45,688 nt of DNA from Bacillota bacterium (GTDB lineage: Bacteria > Bacillota > Sulfobacillia > Sulfobacillales > Sulfobacillaceae). Positions 31,846 to 40,659 of this stretch are shown piece after piece. How positions within the stretch are numbered: the first letter of the stretch is position 1; each line of letters opens with the position of its first letter. Under the pieces are notes generated by a model. The model did not search any database. It saw nothing but the letters and a program-made list of their open reading frames with translations, and was not told the DNA's origin. Location of the stretch: the NCBI GenBank assembly GCA_021792935.1, contig JAJYTS010000005.1:1-45688 (forward strand), given 5' to 3'. The translations under genes and the position numbers were made by a program.

Positions 31846-32504
31846 ATGACGGCATCCCGGTTGGGTCGCGAGGGGGCAATCTTGCTCCCTGGCCGTCAAC
31901 ATGGGATGCCCGCATAAATGGTTGGGCCCGTGGGCTGGCATTTCGCGTGGATTGGGGGCCAAGAGCGCTGGGGCCCGGAACAGCTCCGGCGGGTTCGCCT
32001 GGCCCTTTAATCACCACCGATCGCGGCGTACTGTCTCATCCCGCTTTAATTGGCCCCAACCGAGCCGGGCAATTAATGGCGTTTTCCACGAATGCCGTTA
32101 ATCAGGCTCGTGCCGCCTGGGAGTCGTGCGGTATGAATCGAGTTTATGCGCCCGCCTGGCACATGTCCTGGCTTAATGATCTCACCTTGGAAGGCGCCCA
32201 GGGGTTCTTGGCCCCCTGGGGAATAGCAGGGTTGGATGTTGTAGACTGCGGACAGTTTTGGGCGGTGTTTTGTCCAGAGATATTAGGGCCTTTGGGCCGG
32301 ATAGCAAGGGGTCAAGGGTGGTCGAAAGCCGGATTTGAAGCAAGCCCAGGGCTTGAGGTGCGGTTTGTGGATTCAGGAATCCTGGTGCGGGGTGCCGCTT
32401 TGTTAGACGGGTGGTGGCGGCATGGCACGATTGAGCCTTATCGCGGTGCGGACGGCTGGATGTTTGTTCCTATTCGTTCATCAACGGAGGAGGTTTGGCA
32501 GTGA
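31842..32504 (+). CDS. Unknown protein in the acyl-CoA carboxylase operon
   Basis: I do not recognise this 220-aa Trp/Gly/Pro-rich protein. Its GTG start overlaps the acyl-CoA dehydrogenase stop (GTGA), and its stop overlaps the start of the biotin carrier gene (GTGA), so it is translationally coupled on both sides and very probably real. No signal peptide, membrane helix or ATP-grasp motif is visible. In the related yng operon this position holds the biotin carboxylase (about 450 aa). A short stretch (ARINGWARG and later GPNRAG) faintly recalls the biotin carboxylase C-terminal region, too weak to claim. Function is unknown. Confidence 0.6.
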   Translation: MNDGIPVGSRGGNLAPWPSTWDARINGWARGLAFRVDWGPRALGPGTAPAGSPGPLITTDRGVLSHPALIGPNRAGQLMAFSTNAVNQARAAWESCGMNRVYAPAWHMSWLNDLTLEGAQGFLAPWGIAGLDVVDCGQFWAVFCPEILGPLGRIARGQGWSKAGFEASPGLEVRFVDSGILVRGAALLDGWWRHGTIEPYRGADGWMFVPIRSSTEEVWQ

Positions 32505-32713
32505 CGGAGGTTGTGGCGAGTTTGGCCGGGACAATATTTAAGGTGTTGGTAAAACCAGGCGATCACGTGGCCGTGGGGCAGGAAGTGGTCATCATGGAGT
32601 CCATGAAAATGGAAATTCCCATCGAGGCGGAAGCAGCCGGGACGGTGCGGTCAGTTTCGGCCAAGGAAGGCGATTTTGTTAATGATGGGGAAGTTTTGGT
32701 GGTTCTGGAGTAA
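32501..32713 (+). CDS. Biotin carboxyl carrier (biotinyl domain) protein
   Basis: The 70-aa product is a single biotinyl domain with the biotinylation motif ESMKMEIP and the KPGDHVAVGQ turn. The lysine between the methionines is the biotin site. Start: GTG at 32501 with GGAGG 8 nt upstream is preferred to the TTG of the track. It serves the carboxyltransferase gene that follows by carrying carboxybiotin. Confidence 0.92.
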   Translation: MTEVVASLAGTIFKVLVKPGDHVAVGQEVVIMESMKMEIPIEAEAAGTVRSVSAKEGDFVNDGEVLVVLE

Positions 32714-32770
32714 GATGCCGGGTCTTTGTTGCTAAAACAGTTTGGTGTCTATTCAAGGGGAGGTTTCCGG

Positions 32771-34288
32771 GTGAAAGCGGAAGAGTTACAGGAACTGCGG
32801 GAACGGGTGACGCTGGGTGGGCCGGAAAAATACCGGCGGCGTCTTGGCGATGTGGGCAAGCTGCCCGTGCGGGAGCGAATTAGCCGCCTTCTTGATCCCG
32901 GGTGGGTTGAGGATGGCCTTTTGGCCAACAATCAGGATGCGGAGCTGTCGTCTGACGGCGTAGTGACGGTGACGGGGCGCATTGAAGGCCGGACCGTTGT
33001 GGTCATGGCGAATGACCCGACCGTCAAAGCCGGTTCCTGGGGTGCCCGTACCGTCGAGAAAATACTGCGGATTCAAGAAAAGGCCTTAGAGATGGACTGC
33101 CCCATTTTTTATCTGGTGGACTCCGCTGGCGCCCGCATTACCGATCAGGTGGAGATGTTTCCGGGACGCCGGGGGGCGGGGCGCATCTTTTACAATCAAA
33201 TTAAGCTTTCCGGTCGCGTGCCGCAAATTTGCTTGCTATTTGGACCGTCGGCGGCGGGCGGCGCCTATATTCCCGCCTTTACGGACATTGTCATCATGGT
33301 GGAACATAACGCCTCCATGTATTTGGGATCGCCCCGCATGGCGGAAATGGTAATTGGTGAAAAAGTGACGCTGGAGGAAATGGGCGGGGCACGCATGCAC
33401 TGCACGGTCAGTGGCGTGGGCGATTTGCTAGCCTCCAGCGAGGTGGAAGCTATTGGCTGGGGGCGTCAATACTTAAGCTACATGCCGTCGAACTGGCAGG
33501 GGCATCCCCCCGCGCACTTGCCTCGGGGACCTAAAGAAAATGGGTGGGAGCGGGTCATTCCCGAGAATCAAAATGTGCCGTTTGATATGAATCGCGTGAT
33601 TGATCGCATTGTTGACCAAGAGTCTTGGTTCCCTATTAAACCGCTTTTCGCACCCGAGATTTTAACCGGGTTTGCCCGCATCGAGGGTGGTGCGGTAGGA
33701 ATCGTCGCCAATCAGTCGAAGGCCAAGGGCGGCGTTCTGTTTGTGGATAGCGCCGATAAGGCGGCCCGCTTTATTAACTTATGCGATGCCTTTAATATTC
33801 CCTTAATTTTTCTGGCGGACGTGCCCGGATTCATGATTGGGACCAAGGTGGAGCGGGAAGGCATTATTCGGCATGGCGCCAAGTTAATCGCGGCCGTTTC
33901 TGAGGCAACCGTCCCCAACATTAGCGTAATTGTGCGAAAAGCCTATGGGGCGGGGTTGTACGCCATGGCCGGTCCAGCCTTTGGGTCGGACGTCACCATT
34001 GCTTTGCCTACCGCGCAAATTGCCGTGATGGGGCCGGAAGCGGCTGTTAACGCAGTGCACTTTAACCATCTTCAGGAACTTGAGGGCGATGAGCGGCGCG
34101 CTTTTGTGCAGGACAAACAAAAGGAGTATCAACAAGATATTGATATTCGGCGCCTGGCCGCCGAGTTAATTGTGGACGAGGTAATCGTGCCCGCGGATTT
34201 GCGGGTGGAGTTGGCGCGGCGGCTTGCGTTATATGCGGACAAGAATAGGGAATTCAGCCGCCGCCGACACCCGGTTACCCCGGTTTAA
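32771..34288 (+). CDS. Acyl-CoA carboxylase carboxyltransferase (beta) subunit
   Basis: The 505-aa product has both halves of the carboxyltransferase fold: LVDSAGARI and GPSAAGGAYIPAFTDIVIM in the N-domain, and DVPGFMIGTKVE and YGAGLYAMAGPAF in the C-domain. Such enzymes carboxylate propionyl-, methylcrotonyl- or geranyl-CoA. The neighbours make methylcrotonyl-CoA the likeliest. GTG at 32771 has AAGGGGAGG upstream. No biotin carboxylase gene lies nearby, so one must be supplied from elsewhere. Confidence 0.92.
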   Translation: MKAEELQELRERVTLGGPEKYRRRLGDVGKLPVRERISRLLDPGWVEDGLLANNQDAELSSDGVVTVTGRIEGRTVVVMANDPTVKAGSWGARTVEKILRIQEKALEMDCPIFYLVDSAGARITDQVEMFPGRRGAGRIFYNQIKLSGRVPQICLLFGPSAAGGAYIPAFTDIVIMVEHNASMYLGSPRMAEMVIGEKVTLEEMGGARMHCTVSGVGDLLASSEVEAIGWGRQYLSYMPSNWQGHPPAHLPRGPKENGWERVIPENQNVPFDMNRVIDRIVDQESWFPIKPLFAPEILTGFARIEGGAVGIVANQSKAKGGVLFVDSADKAARFINLCDAFNIPLIFLADVPGFMIGTKVEREGIIRHGAKLIAAVSEATVPNISVIVRKAYGAGLYAMAGPAFGSDVTIALPTAQIAVMGPEAAVNAVHFNHLQELEGDERRAFVQDKQKEYQQDIDIRRLAAELIVDEVIVPADLRVELARRLALYADKNREFSRRRHPVTPV

Positions 34289-34300
34289 GGAGGATCCAGC

Positions 34301-35245
34301 GTGTTGGAACGAGCGGACTTGCCAGAACGGGTCGAGATTAAAGATGTATCGCCACGAGACGGATTGCAGTTTGAACCCAACGTGGTTTCTGTGGATGACC
34401 GGGTGCACTTGGTTGATTCCTTAACAGCGGCGGGTGTTCCCCATATTGAAGTCACCTCGTTCGTGAGCCCCAAATGGCTTCCGCAAATGGGTGACGCGGA
34501 AACCGTGATGACCCGGATTGAGCGTAAACCGGGCGTCACCTATGCCGCCCTGGTTCCCAACCCCAAAGGGGCGGAGCGGGCTTTGGCGGCTAAGCCCGAT
34601 GAACTCATGGTTTTTGTGTCGGCTAGCGAGACCCATAATTACAAAAATGTGCACTGTTCCGTATCGGAGTCGCTAGGCGGTTTTCATCGGATTTGCGAGA
34701 TGGCGCGGGGCGAGGCGGTGCCAGTCACCGCTGTCATCGTCACGGCATTTGGCTGTCCCTATGAGGGCAGGGTGCCTATTCACGCGGTTTTAGATTTGGC
34801 GGTTCGTCTGGAAAGCATGGGAATTGCCGATATTACTTTGGGCGATACCGTGGGCGTGGCCAATCCCCTGCAGGTGGCGGAAATGGTCAAGGCGTTTCGT
34901 CTGAACGCGTCGATGGTGCGGGTGGGACTGCACTTCCACGATAATCGCGGCACGGCGCTAACTAATTTGCTGGCCGGTGTGATTTCTGGTTGCACCCGGT
35001 TCGAGACCGCTTTGGGTGGAATCGGAGGATCGCCTTTTTCTCCGGGGGCCGGAGGCAATCTAGCCACGGAAGATGCCGTGTACTGTTTGCAGGAGATGGG
35101 GATAAAGACGGGGATTGATCTTGACCGGCTCATGGAAGCCAGCCGCTTTTTAGAAAAAATTGTCGGGCATCCGGTGCCCTCCCGCGTTTATCGATCCGGC
35201 GGGCGCATGGTTCCGGCGGGATATGGAGGATCGGCCCGTGAGTAA
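34301..35245 (+). CDS. HMG-CoA lyase-like enzyme
   Basis: The 314-aa TIM-barrel product has the metal-binding motifs DVSPRDGLQ near the start and HFHDNRG near residue 212. HMG-CoA lyase cleaves 3-hydroxy-3-methylglutaryl-CoA to acetoacetate and acetyl-CoA. The mobile loop usually reads GGCPYAxGASGN with a catalytic cysteine; here it is GGSPFSPGAGGN, with serine instead. GTG at 34301 follows AAGGAGG. The overlap with the next gene is 8 nt. Related aldolases of this superfamily are an alternative. Confidence 0.85.
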   Translation: MLERADLPERVEIKDVSPRDGLQFEPNVVSVDDRVHLVDSLTAAGVPHIEVTSFVSPKWLPQMGDAETVMTRIERKPGVTYAALVPNPKGAERALAAKPDELMVFVSASETHNYKNVHCSVSESLGGFHRICEMARGEAVPVTAVIVTAFGCPYEGRVPIHAVLDLAVRLESMGIADITLGDTVGVANPLQVAEMVKAFRLNASMVRVGLHFHDNRGTALTNLLAGVISGCTRFETALGGIGGSPFSPGAGGNLATEDAVYCLQEMGIKTGIDLDRLMEASRFLEKIVGHPVPSRVYRSGGRMVPAGYGGSARE

Positions 35246-36014
35246 TCTGGTAACAGCGCGGGGAGCCGTGACGGAAATTGCCTTAAATCGTCCAGAAGTT
35301 CGTAATGCCTTAAATACCGAGACCATAAACGAACTAATAGACCTTTTGCGGGATTTAGGCGACGATGCTTCAGTGGACGTCGTGATATTGACGGCCTTAG
35401 GAGATAAAGCTTTTTGCGCGGGCGCGGATCTGGGAGAAGTCCGCCAGCTTACCTCCAGCGATCAAATGCGGGCCTATTTTGGCAATATGGCTCGATTGAT
35501 TGGCGCGTTGCAACAATTGCCGCAGCCTGTTATTGGTGCGGTTTTTGGGCATGTCTTAGCCGGGGGAATGGGTCTGGCTGCCGGTGTTGATTTGTTGGTG
35601 GCATCGGAGGATGCCCGCTTTGGACTGCCGGAGGTGAAGGTGGGTCTCTATCCTATGGTGGTGACGGCCCCCATCTCTCGTCTTATTGGAGCCCGCCGCA
35701 CTCTAGAACTCGGTTTGACGGGACGCGTCATTGACGCCGCTACCGCGTTTGAATGGGGATTTGTCAATCGCCTGGTGCCGCAGGGTGCTGCCCTGGATGA
35801 GGCGCGCAAATTGGCCGAGGAAATTCGGGCGGGAAGCCCCTATATTGCGCGACTGGGCAAAGAGGGGTGGCGTTTGTCACAAGATCAGGCCATGCCAGAC
35901 GCTCTGGAAACCCTTAAAAATCTTGTCTCATTGGTGGCCCTTTCCGATGACTCGCGTGAAGGGGTGGCTGCCTTTACGGAAAAGCGCAAGCCGGTGTGGC
36001 CTTCTAGAGGATAA
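35238..36014 (+). CDS. Enoyl-CoA hydratase/isomerase family protein (methylglutaconyl-CoA hydratase-like)
   Basis: The 258-aa product is a crotonase: LNRPEVRNALN, CAGADLGEV (oxyanion site) and FGLPEVKVGLYP. In my alignment the second catalytic glutamate (in GLPEV) is kept, while the first, in the GGGxEL position, is glycine, which may alter chemistry. GTG at 35238 with GGAGG 8 nt upstream is preferred to the much earlier track start and overlaps the preceding gene. It is the last gene of the operon. Confidence 0.87.
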   Translation: MSNLVTARGAVTEIALNRPEVRNALNTETINELIDLLRDLGDDASVDVVILTALGDKAFCAGADLGEVRQLTSSDQMRAYFGNMARLIGALQQLPQPVIGAVFGHVLAGGMGLAAGVDLLVASEDARFGLPEVKVGLYPMVVTAPISRLIGARRTLELGLTGRVIDAATAFEWGFVNRLVPQGAALDEARKLAEEIRAGSPYIARLGKEGWRLSQDQAMPDALETLKNLVSLVALSDDSREGVAAFTEKRKPVWPSRG

Positions 36015-36089
36015 GGTCGGGTTGGCAGCAACAGATAAGGACCGGGGGTAGTTTTCGGACGACTTATGCGAGCGCCCAAAAAATGCCAC

Positions 36090-37025
36090 TTACTTGGAAT
36101 GTAGACCGCTCTTATTGTTGGCGTGAAGATGGGTAATCCGTAAGCGGAAATCATCCCACACATTTTGCAAGCCGTCCGGAAGCGATACGATGGGATTATA
36201 TCCCATCGCCCGGGCGCGAGAAATATCAACCCGCACTGCTGGCATTTCTCCTTCTTGCGGCTCCAAATGCTTTGCCAGTATAGGCATGCCGCAAATATTG
36301 CTCGCCAATCCATGCAGTTGATTAACAGAAATGGAAACCCCGGAACCCACGATCAAGGGGCCATTCCAGGGATGATTTAAGGCCAATATAAACGCAGTGA
36401 TCACGTCATCCAAATAAACGTAGTCACGCTCTTGGCCACCACTCCCATAAATTCCAATGGAGGTGCGCTTATGCGCGGCCCACATTAGCCTGGCTATTAA
36501 GGTGTCTTTCATCTGCATCCCGGGCCCATAAACATTGGTCAGACGCAACACAGTCCCGGCCATCCCGTAGGCGGAGGCATAACCGGACACTAGCATCTCG
36601 CCCGCAGCTTTGGTGGCCCCGTATGGGGTTAGCGGATGTAATGGAGTTTCTTCATGAATGGTTTCTGTGCCGACATCGCCCACCACCGCATTGGTTGAGC
36701 AAAAGATAAACTGTGTGGCGCGAATGGTGCGGCAACGCTCCAAAATGGCGGCGGTCGCCATCACGTTATTGCGATATACTTCCGCCGGCCTCTCCAATGA
36801 CCCCAACACCGACGTTGTCGCGGCCAGATGAATCACCACGTCGGCGCCAGGGGGAATAGCTTTTTCTGCAGCACCTGCGTACGAGAGATCACCGGTCCAG
36901 CACGGAACCCTACAATGGGCAATAGGCACGCGGTCGGCCATCATAACGTGATGCCCCAACCTTATGAGCCGACGCACCAGAGGTTGGCCGATAAACCCCG
37001 CCCCACCCGTAACCACAATATTCAC
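36090..37025 (-). CDS. NAD-dependent sugar epimerase/dehydratase
   Basis: The 311-aa extended short-chain dehydrogenase has GGAGFIG at the N-terminus, the serine in CSTNAV and YGATKAAGEM (YxxxK) as catalytic residues, and a substrate region similar to UDP-glucose epimerases. GTG at 37025 follows AAGGAGAGG. It is the last gene of a minus-strand envelope cluster and probably makes a nucleotide sugar for the glycosyltransferase upstream. Confidence 0.87.
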   Translation of the reverse strand: MNIVVTGGAGFIGQPLVRRLIRLGHHVMMADRVPIAHCRVPCWTGDLSYAGAAEKAIPPGADVVIHLAATTSVLGSLERPAEVYRNNVMATAAILERCRTIRATQFIFCSTNAVVGDVGTETIHEETPLHPLTPYGATKAAGEMLVSGYASAYGMAGTVLRLTNVYGPGMQMKDTLIARLMWAAHKRTSIGIYGSGGQERDYVYLDDVITAFILALNHPWNGPLIVGSGVSISVNQLHGLASNICGMPILAKHLEPQEGEMPAVRVDISRARAMGYNPIVSLPDGLQNVWDDFRLRITHLHANNKSGLHSK

Positions 37026-37052
37026 GGCGTCCTCTCCTTGTAGACATTTCTT

Positions 37053-39620
37053 TTACCGCGTCGGATCAAAAGGTTCGGCGAATGTATATTCTGTCGGCCT
37101 CTGCCCTATTCCTATCGCACCCAGGCTAATCACCAGACCGGCGACTGTCACGGCGAGCCCTTCAAAAAACAAAGGCGGTTGATACACTAGACGAATCAGA
37201 TCGTGGCCGGGTGGCAATTGATAGCTTTGCACCACCCCGTAGGGTTTTGCCGGTACTACTAAAACAGATCGGGAAGGTCGGCGGATATAGGCCTTCCAGC
37301 CGGGGGAATAGGTTTGGCTCACCACTAATCGCAGCGAAGCTTGCGCATGCACTTGAATTGCCGGGCTTTCTTGTGGCGGATAAAAAAACTGATTAACCCG
37401 CGAGGATGGGCTGCCAGCCAGAGGTTTGAGCCATCCCCAGCCCTTGGCGTTTTTGTTGTAAAATACTGCCTGTCCATTGAGTTCGCTACGGTAGCGCCAT
37501 TGGGGATAGCGAACGAATGGCGTAAGCGGACCGTTCAGACAATACCAAATTCTTTGGCGGGTCATTAACATGACTTCTCGGATCATTAGCCGAGTGCCAC
37601 TGGAATCTATCAATTGCAATGCGATTGCTTTGTTTCCACCAAATTGCGGCAACACGGTCTGCCTTTGGTCCCGGTGGATAATAATCTGGCGGGAGGCAAC
37701 CACTGCGTTTGTAGGGCCTATGATCTGCAAACGTACGCGTGATCTCCTGGCGGTGGGCTGTACCGCTAACCACACGGTGCGGATTCCCAGGGGACGGCCT
37801 AAGTACATCCAGCGCGACTGATGCGGTTTAAGCCTAACCGACGCATGTGACGGTTGCCGAAACCCTTTGCCCAGGCGATAGGCGAAATCGTCTGGCCGGG
37901 CCAACAGAAAACGTAGATTAAGCACATTGGCCAGGCGGCCGGATAGTGCGCGCGGCTTGTAAGCCAATTGGGCATGCGCCCCAGTTGCGGAAAAATACCG
38001 TTGCGAGACCAGAGAACCATATCCTTGGACGCTATATGCTCCGGACAATAGATTAAGGTCTGGTTGTCCCAAATGATTCAGGGTACCACCGTGAGCTAAA
38101 GACGGGTCGTAGATAGCAAACCGGCCGTTGCCGTGAAGTGGGCGTTCCCAGTGCCGCCAGGGCTGCACCGCTGCTTTTAACACCCTCATGGGGACCGGAT
38201 GTGTCCAATATTGTCCCGCCGCGTAGATGCTGAGATCGACGGCCACAAACGCCGCCCAGACTGACAGGTTGCGCATGCGATGCCCTAACACTAGAAGAAC
38301 GCCAGCTGCCAGCGCCAAAACCCCAGTTGTCCATACCGCTGGAGCTACGGATTGAGCCAGGTGCAGAGGAACAGCCCGACCAGCGATTAGTTGTTCTACA
38401 AGCTTAGGTTCCATGATATATGCGCAGGCGATACTCCCTGCCACGGCCAAGGGAATAGCCGCTAAACCCCGATGGCTGGCATGGTTAGAAATTTTATTCA
38501 GCCATAGCGCCGCTAAAATCGCTAGCCCCAGATCAACTTCCAGCAAGTTGCGGCTCTGGTCACGAAGCAGGCCATATCCGGGCACGTGATACATTAACAT
38601 GCCTAAGGGCGTATTTCCGCCCCAGGTCAAAAGAAGTCCCCACACGACGACAACATGCCAGACTCTGGCTTGGCGAAACGAACTTTCTTTACGCCAGCCG
38701 GGTAAGGTGGCAAAAAAAGCCATTAGCGGCAATAACCCCACGTAGCTGCTAACTTCCGGGAGGTTGGACGAACCAAAATATGATGCGGCTGTCATCCCAT
38801 AGCCGTAGCCGCCCAGTAAATAGGGCGCCACCATTAGGATAGACAGCGATGGCAGCATGGCAAAGGAGTTAAAGAAGGTGAACGATCCTCGAGCACGCTG
38901 TGAATGGGCGATAAACGCCAATCCTGGCACCCATTGTACTGCGCCAATCATGCCCGCGACTATGATTGCCAAGAATCCTGCCGCCAGCAGTCGGCGACGA
39001 TTGCGGGACCGCGGCAGAACGGACAAAAAATAAAACGCTGCCGGGAATATCCCATATACCGCACCCTCGGGATTACCCGATAAAAGAACCATTCCTCCGG
39101 TAAAGGCTAAGATCACGCTAGATCGACGAATCTCAAGGGGAGACTCGGCCTTAACCATACATTCAATACCGTAAAGAGCCCAAGGCACCCAAGCAAAAGC
39201 TTGCACCGTGGCGATATGCACCCACTGCGCGCCAAACGCGCCTCCAATTGTCCAGGTGACACTGCCCATAATGGCGGGCCCAATTTTACATTCCAGGGCG
39301 CGCAGAAAATAGTAAAGCCCTAAGACACCGACACAAAATGTGATACCCTCACCCGCCGACCAAGCTAATTCCGGTGGCATCCCCGCGAATAGGAGAGTCA
39401 AGGGATACATGGCGCCGGCGTTAAATCCCGCCAGCAAGGGCGTTCCCGACCATAGGTACGCATTCCATAAAGGGAAATGGCCTGAGTCGATAAGGTGGCC
39501 CACCAGGAGTCGCAGGGGAAAGTTCTGAATGAGATCGTCGCCCCAGATCCCGATTCGACCCACTGCCAAAGGCGCCAGGAAGCACGTCAATCCCACCGCG
39601 ATTAACCCGGGCACAACCAC
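37053..39620 (-). CDS. YfhO-like multi-spanning membrane protein
   Basis: The 855-aa product has about 12 membrane helices in its first 470 residues and a large outer C-terminal domain with a final helix, as in YfhO/DUF6541-type proteins related to GT-C glycosyltransferases. The first loop has an acidic motif (WGDDLIQNFP) where such enzymes bind lipid-linked sugar, with PLWNAYLWSGTPLLAG after it. The start is uncertain: GTG at 39620 lacks a ribosome site, whereas AGGAGGG stands 7 nt before an in-frame ATC at 39662, which would add 14 basic residues. It probably modifies wall or lipid glycans. Confidence 0.75.
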   Translation of the reverse strand: MVVPGLIAVGLTCFLAPLAVGRIGIWGDDLIQNFPLRLLVGHLIDSGHFPLWNAYLWSGTPLLAGFNAGAMYPLTLLFAGMPPELAWSAGEGITFCVGVLGLYYFLRALECKIGPAIMGSVTWTIGGAFGAQWVHIATVQAFAWVPWALYGIECMVKAESPLEIRRSSVILAFTGGMVLLSGNPEGAVYGIFPAAFYFLSVLPRSRNRRRLLAAGFLAIIVAGMIGAVQWVPGLAFIAHSQRARGSFTFFNSFAMLPSLSILMVAPYLLGGYGYGMTAASYFGSSNLPEVSSYVGLLPLMAFFATLPGWRKESSFRQARVWHVVVVWGLLLTWGGNTPLGMLMYHVPGYGLLRDQSRNLLEVDLGLAILAALWLNKISNHASHRGLAAIPLAVAGSIACAYIMEPKLVEQLIAGRAVPLHLAQSVAPAVWTTGVLALAAGVLLVLGHRMRNLSVWAAFVAVDLSIYAAGQYWTHPVPMRVLKAAVQPWRHWERPLHGNGRFAIYDPSLAHGGTLNHLGQPDLNLLSGAYSVQGYGSLVSQRYFSATGAHAQLAYKPRALSGRLANVLNLRFLLARPDDFAYRLGKGFRQPSHASVRLKPHQSRWMYLGRPLGIRTVWLAVQPTARRSRVRLQIIGPTNAVVASRQIIIHRDQRQTVLPQFGGNKAIALQLIDSSGTRLMIREVMLMTRQRIWYCLNGPLTPFVRYPQWRYRSELNGQAVFYNKNAKGWGWLKPLAGSPSSRVNQFFYPPQESPAIQVHAQASLRLVVSQTYSPGWKAYIRRPSRSVLVVPAKPYGVVQSYQLPPGHDLIRLVYQPPLFFEGLAVTVAGLVISLGAIGIGQRPTEYTFAEPFDPTR

Positions 39621-39666
39621 ACTATCGCGATATCTCTTGAACGTGCGTCGCGGATTGCGGATATGA

Positions 39667-40650
39667 TTACCCTCCTCTCAGCCAAGTTCCGACGATGACT
39701 CGCGCATAATGCCATCCGTACACAAGGGATCGCCCTTTTTTGGAGGTGCCGGCCTGACGGCGCAGCATTGTGATGGGACGCTCAACCACCCTATACCCTT
39801 TAAGAATGGATCCTATGAGAAGCTCTGAGGCGTGGTACTGGTCTTCTAAAAGCGTTAAGTGGTCAAGTATGTCAGTGCGGATGGCTCGAAAACCGTTGGA
39901 TGAGTCGGTAATAGAATGTCGGGTCAGCAACCGAATAACCCATCCAAACAGAAACATTCCCATGATGCGCAAGCGGCTTTCCAGTTCGTACGTTCCCAGT
40001 CTGCGCGATCCTTGCGTAAAATCAGCCTCGCCGTCCAGCAACGGTCGCAAAAGGATCTCCATTTCGCTGGGGATGTACTGTCCATCCGCGTCTAAAGTTA
40101 CTACGTACCGGGATCTGTGCCGCAAGGCCAAATGGTACCCGAGGCGCAGCGCCGCTCCTTGCCCGCGCTGCAGCGGAGAATGACACACATAAGCTTGCCT
40201 TTGAGTCGCTACAATAGGCGTGTCATCGTCGCTGCCGTCGCTGATAACAAGAGTGTGAACCGGCAATCCGCACACCGTGCTGGGGATGGCATTGAGAGTT
40301 TGCCGCAAGGTGGCCGCCTCATTGTAAGCGGGAATGATTACGGTTACCCCGTTTAAGTCTGGGTGGCTGTAGCTTTGGTTGAAGCGTTCTAAGGCTAGCC
40401 AGTCGGACAATACATTGAGCCTTCGCCATAAGGCGCGGGACCGTTTAATGTGATTTTGGAGCAGGCCAATACTCGCCCCGAGATAGAACACCCATATCAA
40501 TTTGGTGTCCAGCATGGCGAAAAGCAGGCGGGCCATTACAGCAAGAATTATGACCAGGAAGACAGCCATAACCCCAATAAGTAGCTTGCGGCCACTCCAT
40601 CGGCGGGTCGGCAAGGCTGTGGATGAGGTCGGGAACTGGTCACTTCTCAT
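39667..40650 (-). CDS. Family 2 glycosyltransferase, DPM1-like
   Basis: The 327-aa product has two N-terminal membrane helices, then a GT-A fold: VIIPAYNEAATL, ISDGSDDDT, and the DxD motif in TLDADGQY, plus the NGFRA region of polyprenyl-phosphate sugar transferases. It likely moves a sugar onto a lipid carrier for the neighbouring YfhO-like protein. The ATG lies 10 nt after the stop of the flippase-like gene, and the ribosome site there is weak. Confidence 0.87.
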   Translation of the reverse strand: MRSDQFPTSSTALPTRRWSGRKLLIGVMAVFLVIILAVMARLLFAMLDTKLIWVFYLGASIGLLQNHIKRSRALWRRLNVLSDWLALERFNQSYSHPDLNGVTVIIPAYNEAATLRQTLNAIPSTVCGLPVHTLVISDGSDDDTPIVATQRQAYVCHSPLQRGQGAALRLGYHLALRHRSRYVVTLDADGQYIPSEMEILLRPLLDGEADFTQGSRRLGTYELESRLRIMGMFLFGWVIRLLTRHSITDSSNGFRAIRTDILDHLTLLEDQYHASELLIGSILKGYRVVERPITMLRRQAGTSKKGRSLVYGWHYARVIVGTWLRGG

Positions 40651-40659
40651 AAACGGGTT

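Noticed and set aside
31842-32100. Reading the unknown operon protein as a biotin carboxylase remnant
   Set aside because: Only a short, loose resemblance (ARIN and PNRA) with no ATP-grasp motif; not enough to claim homology.
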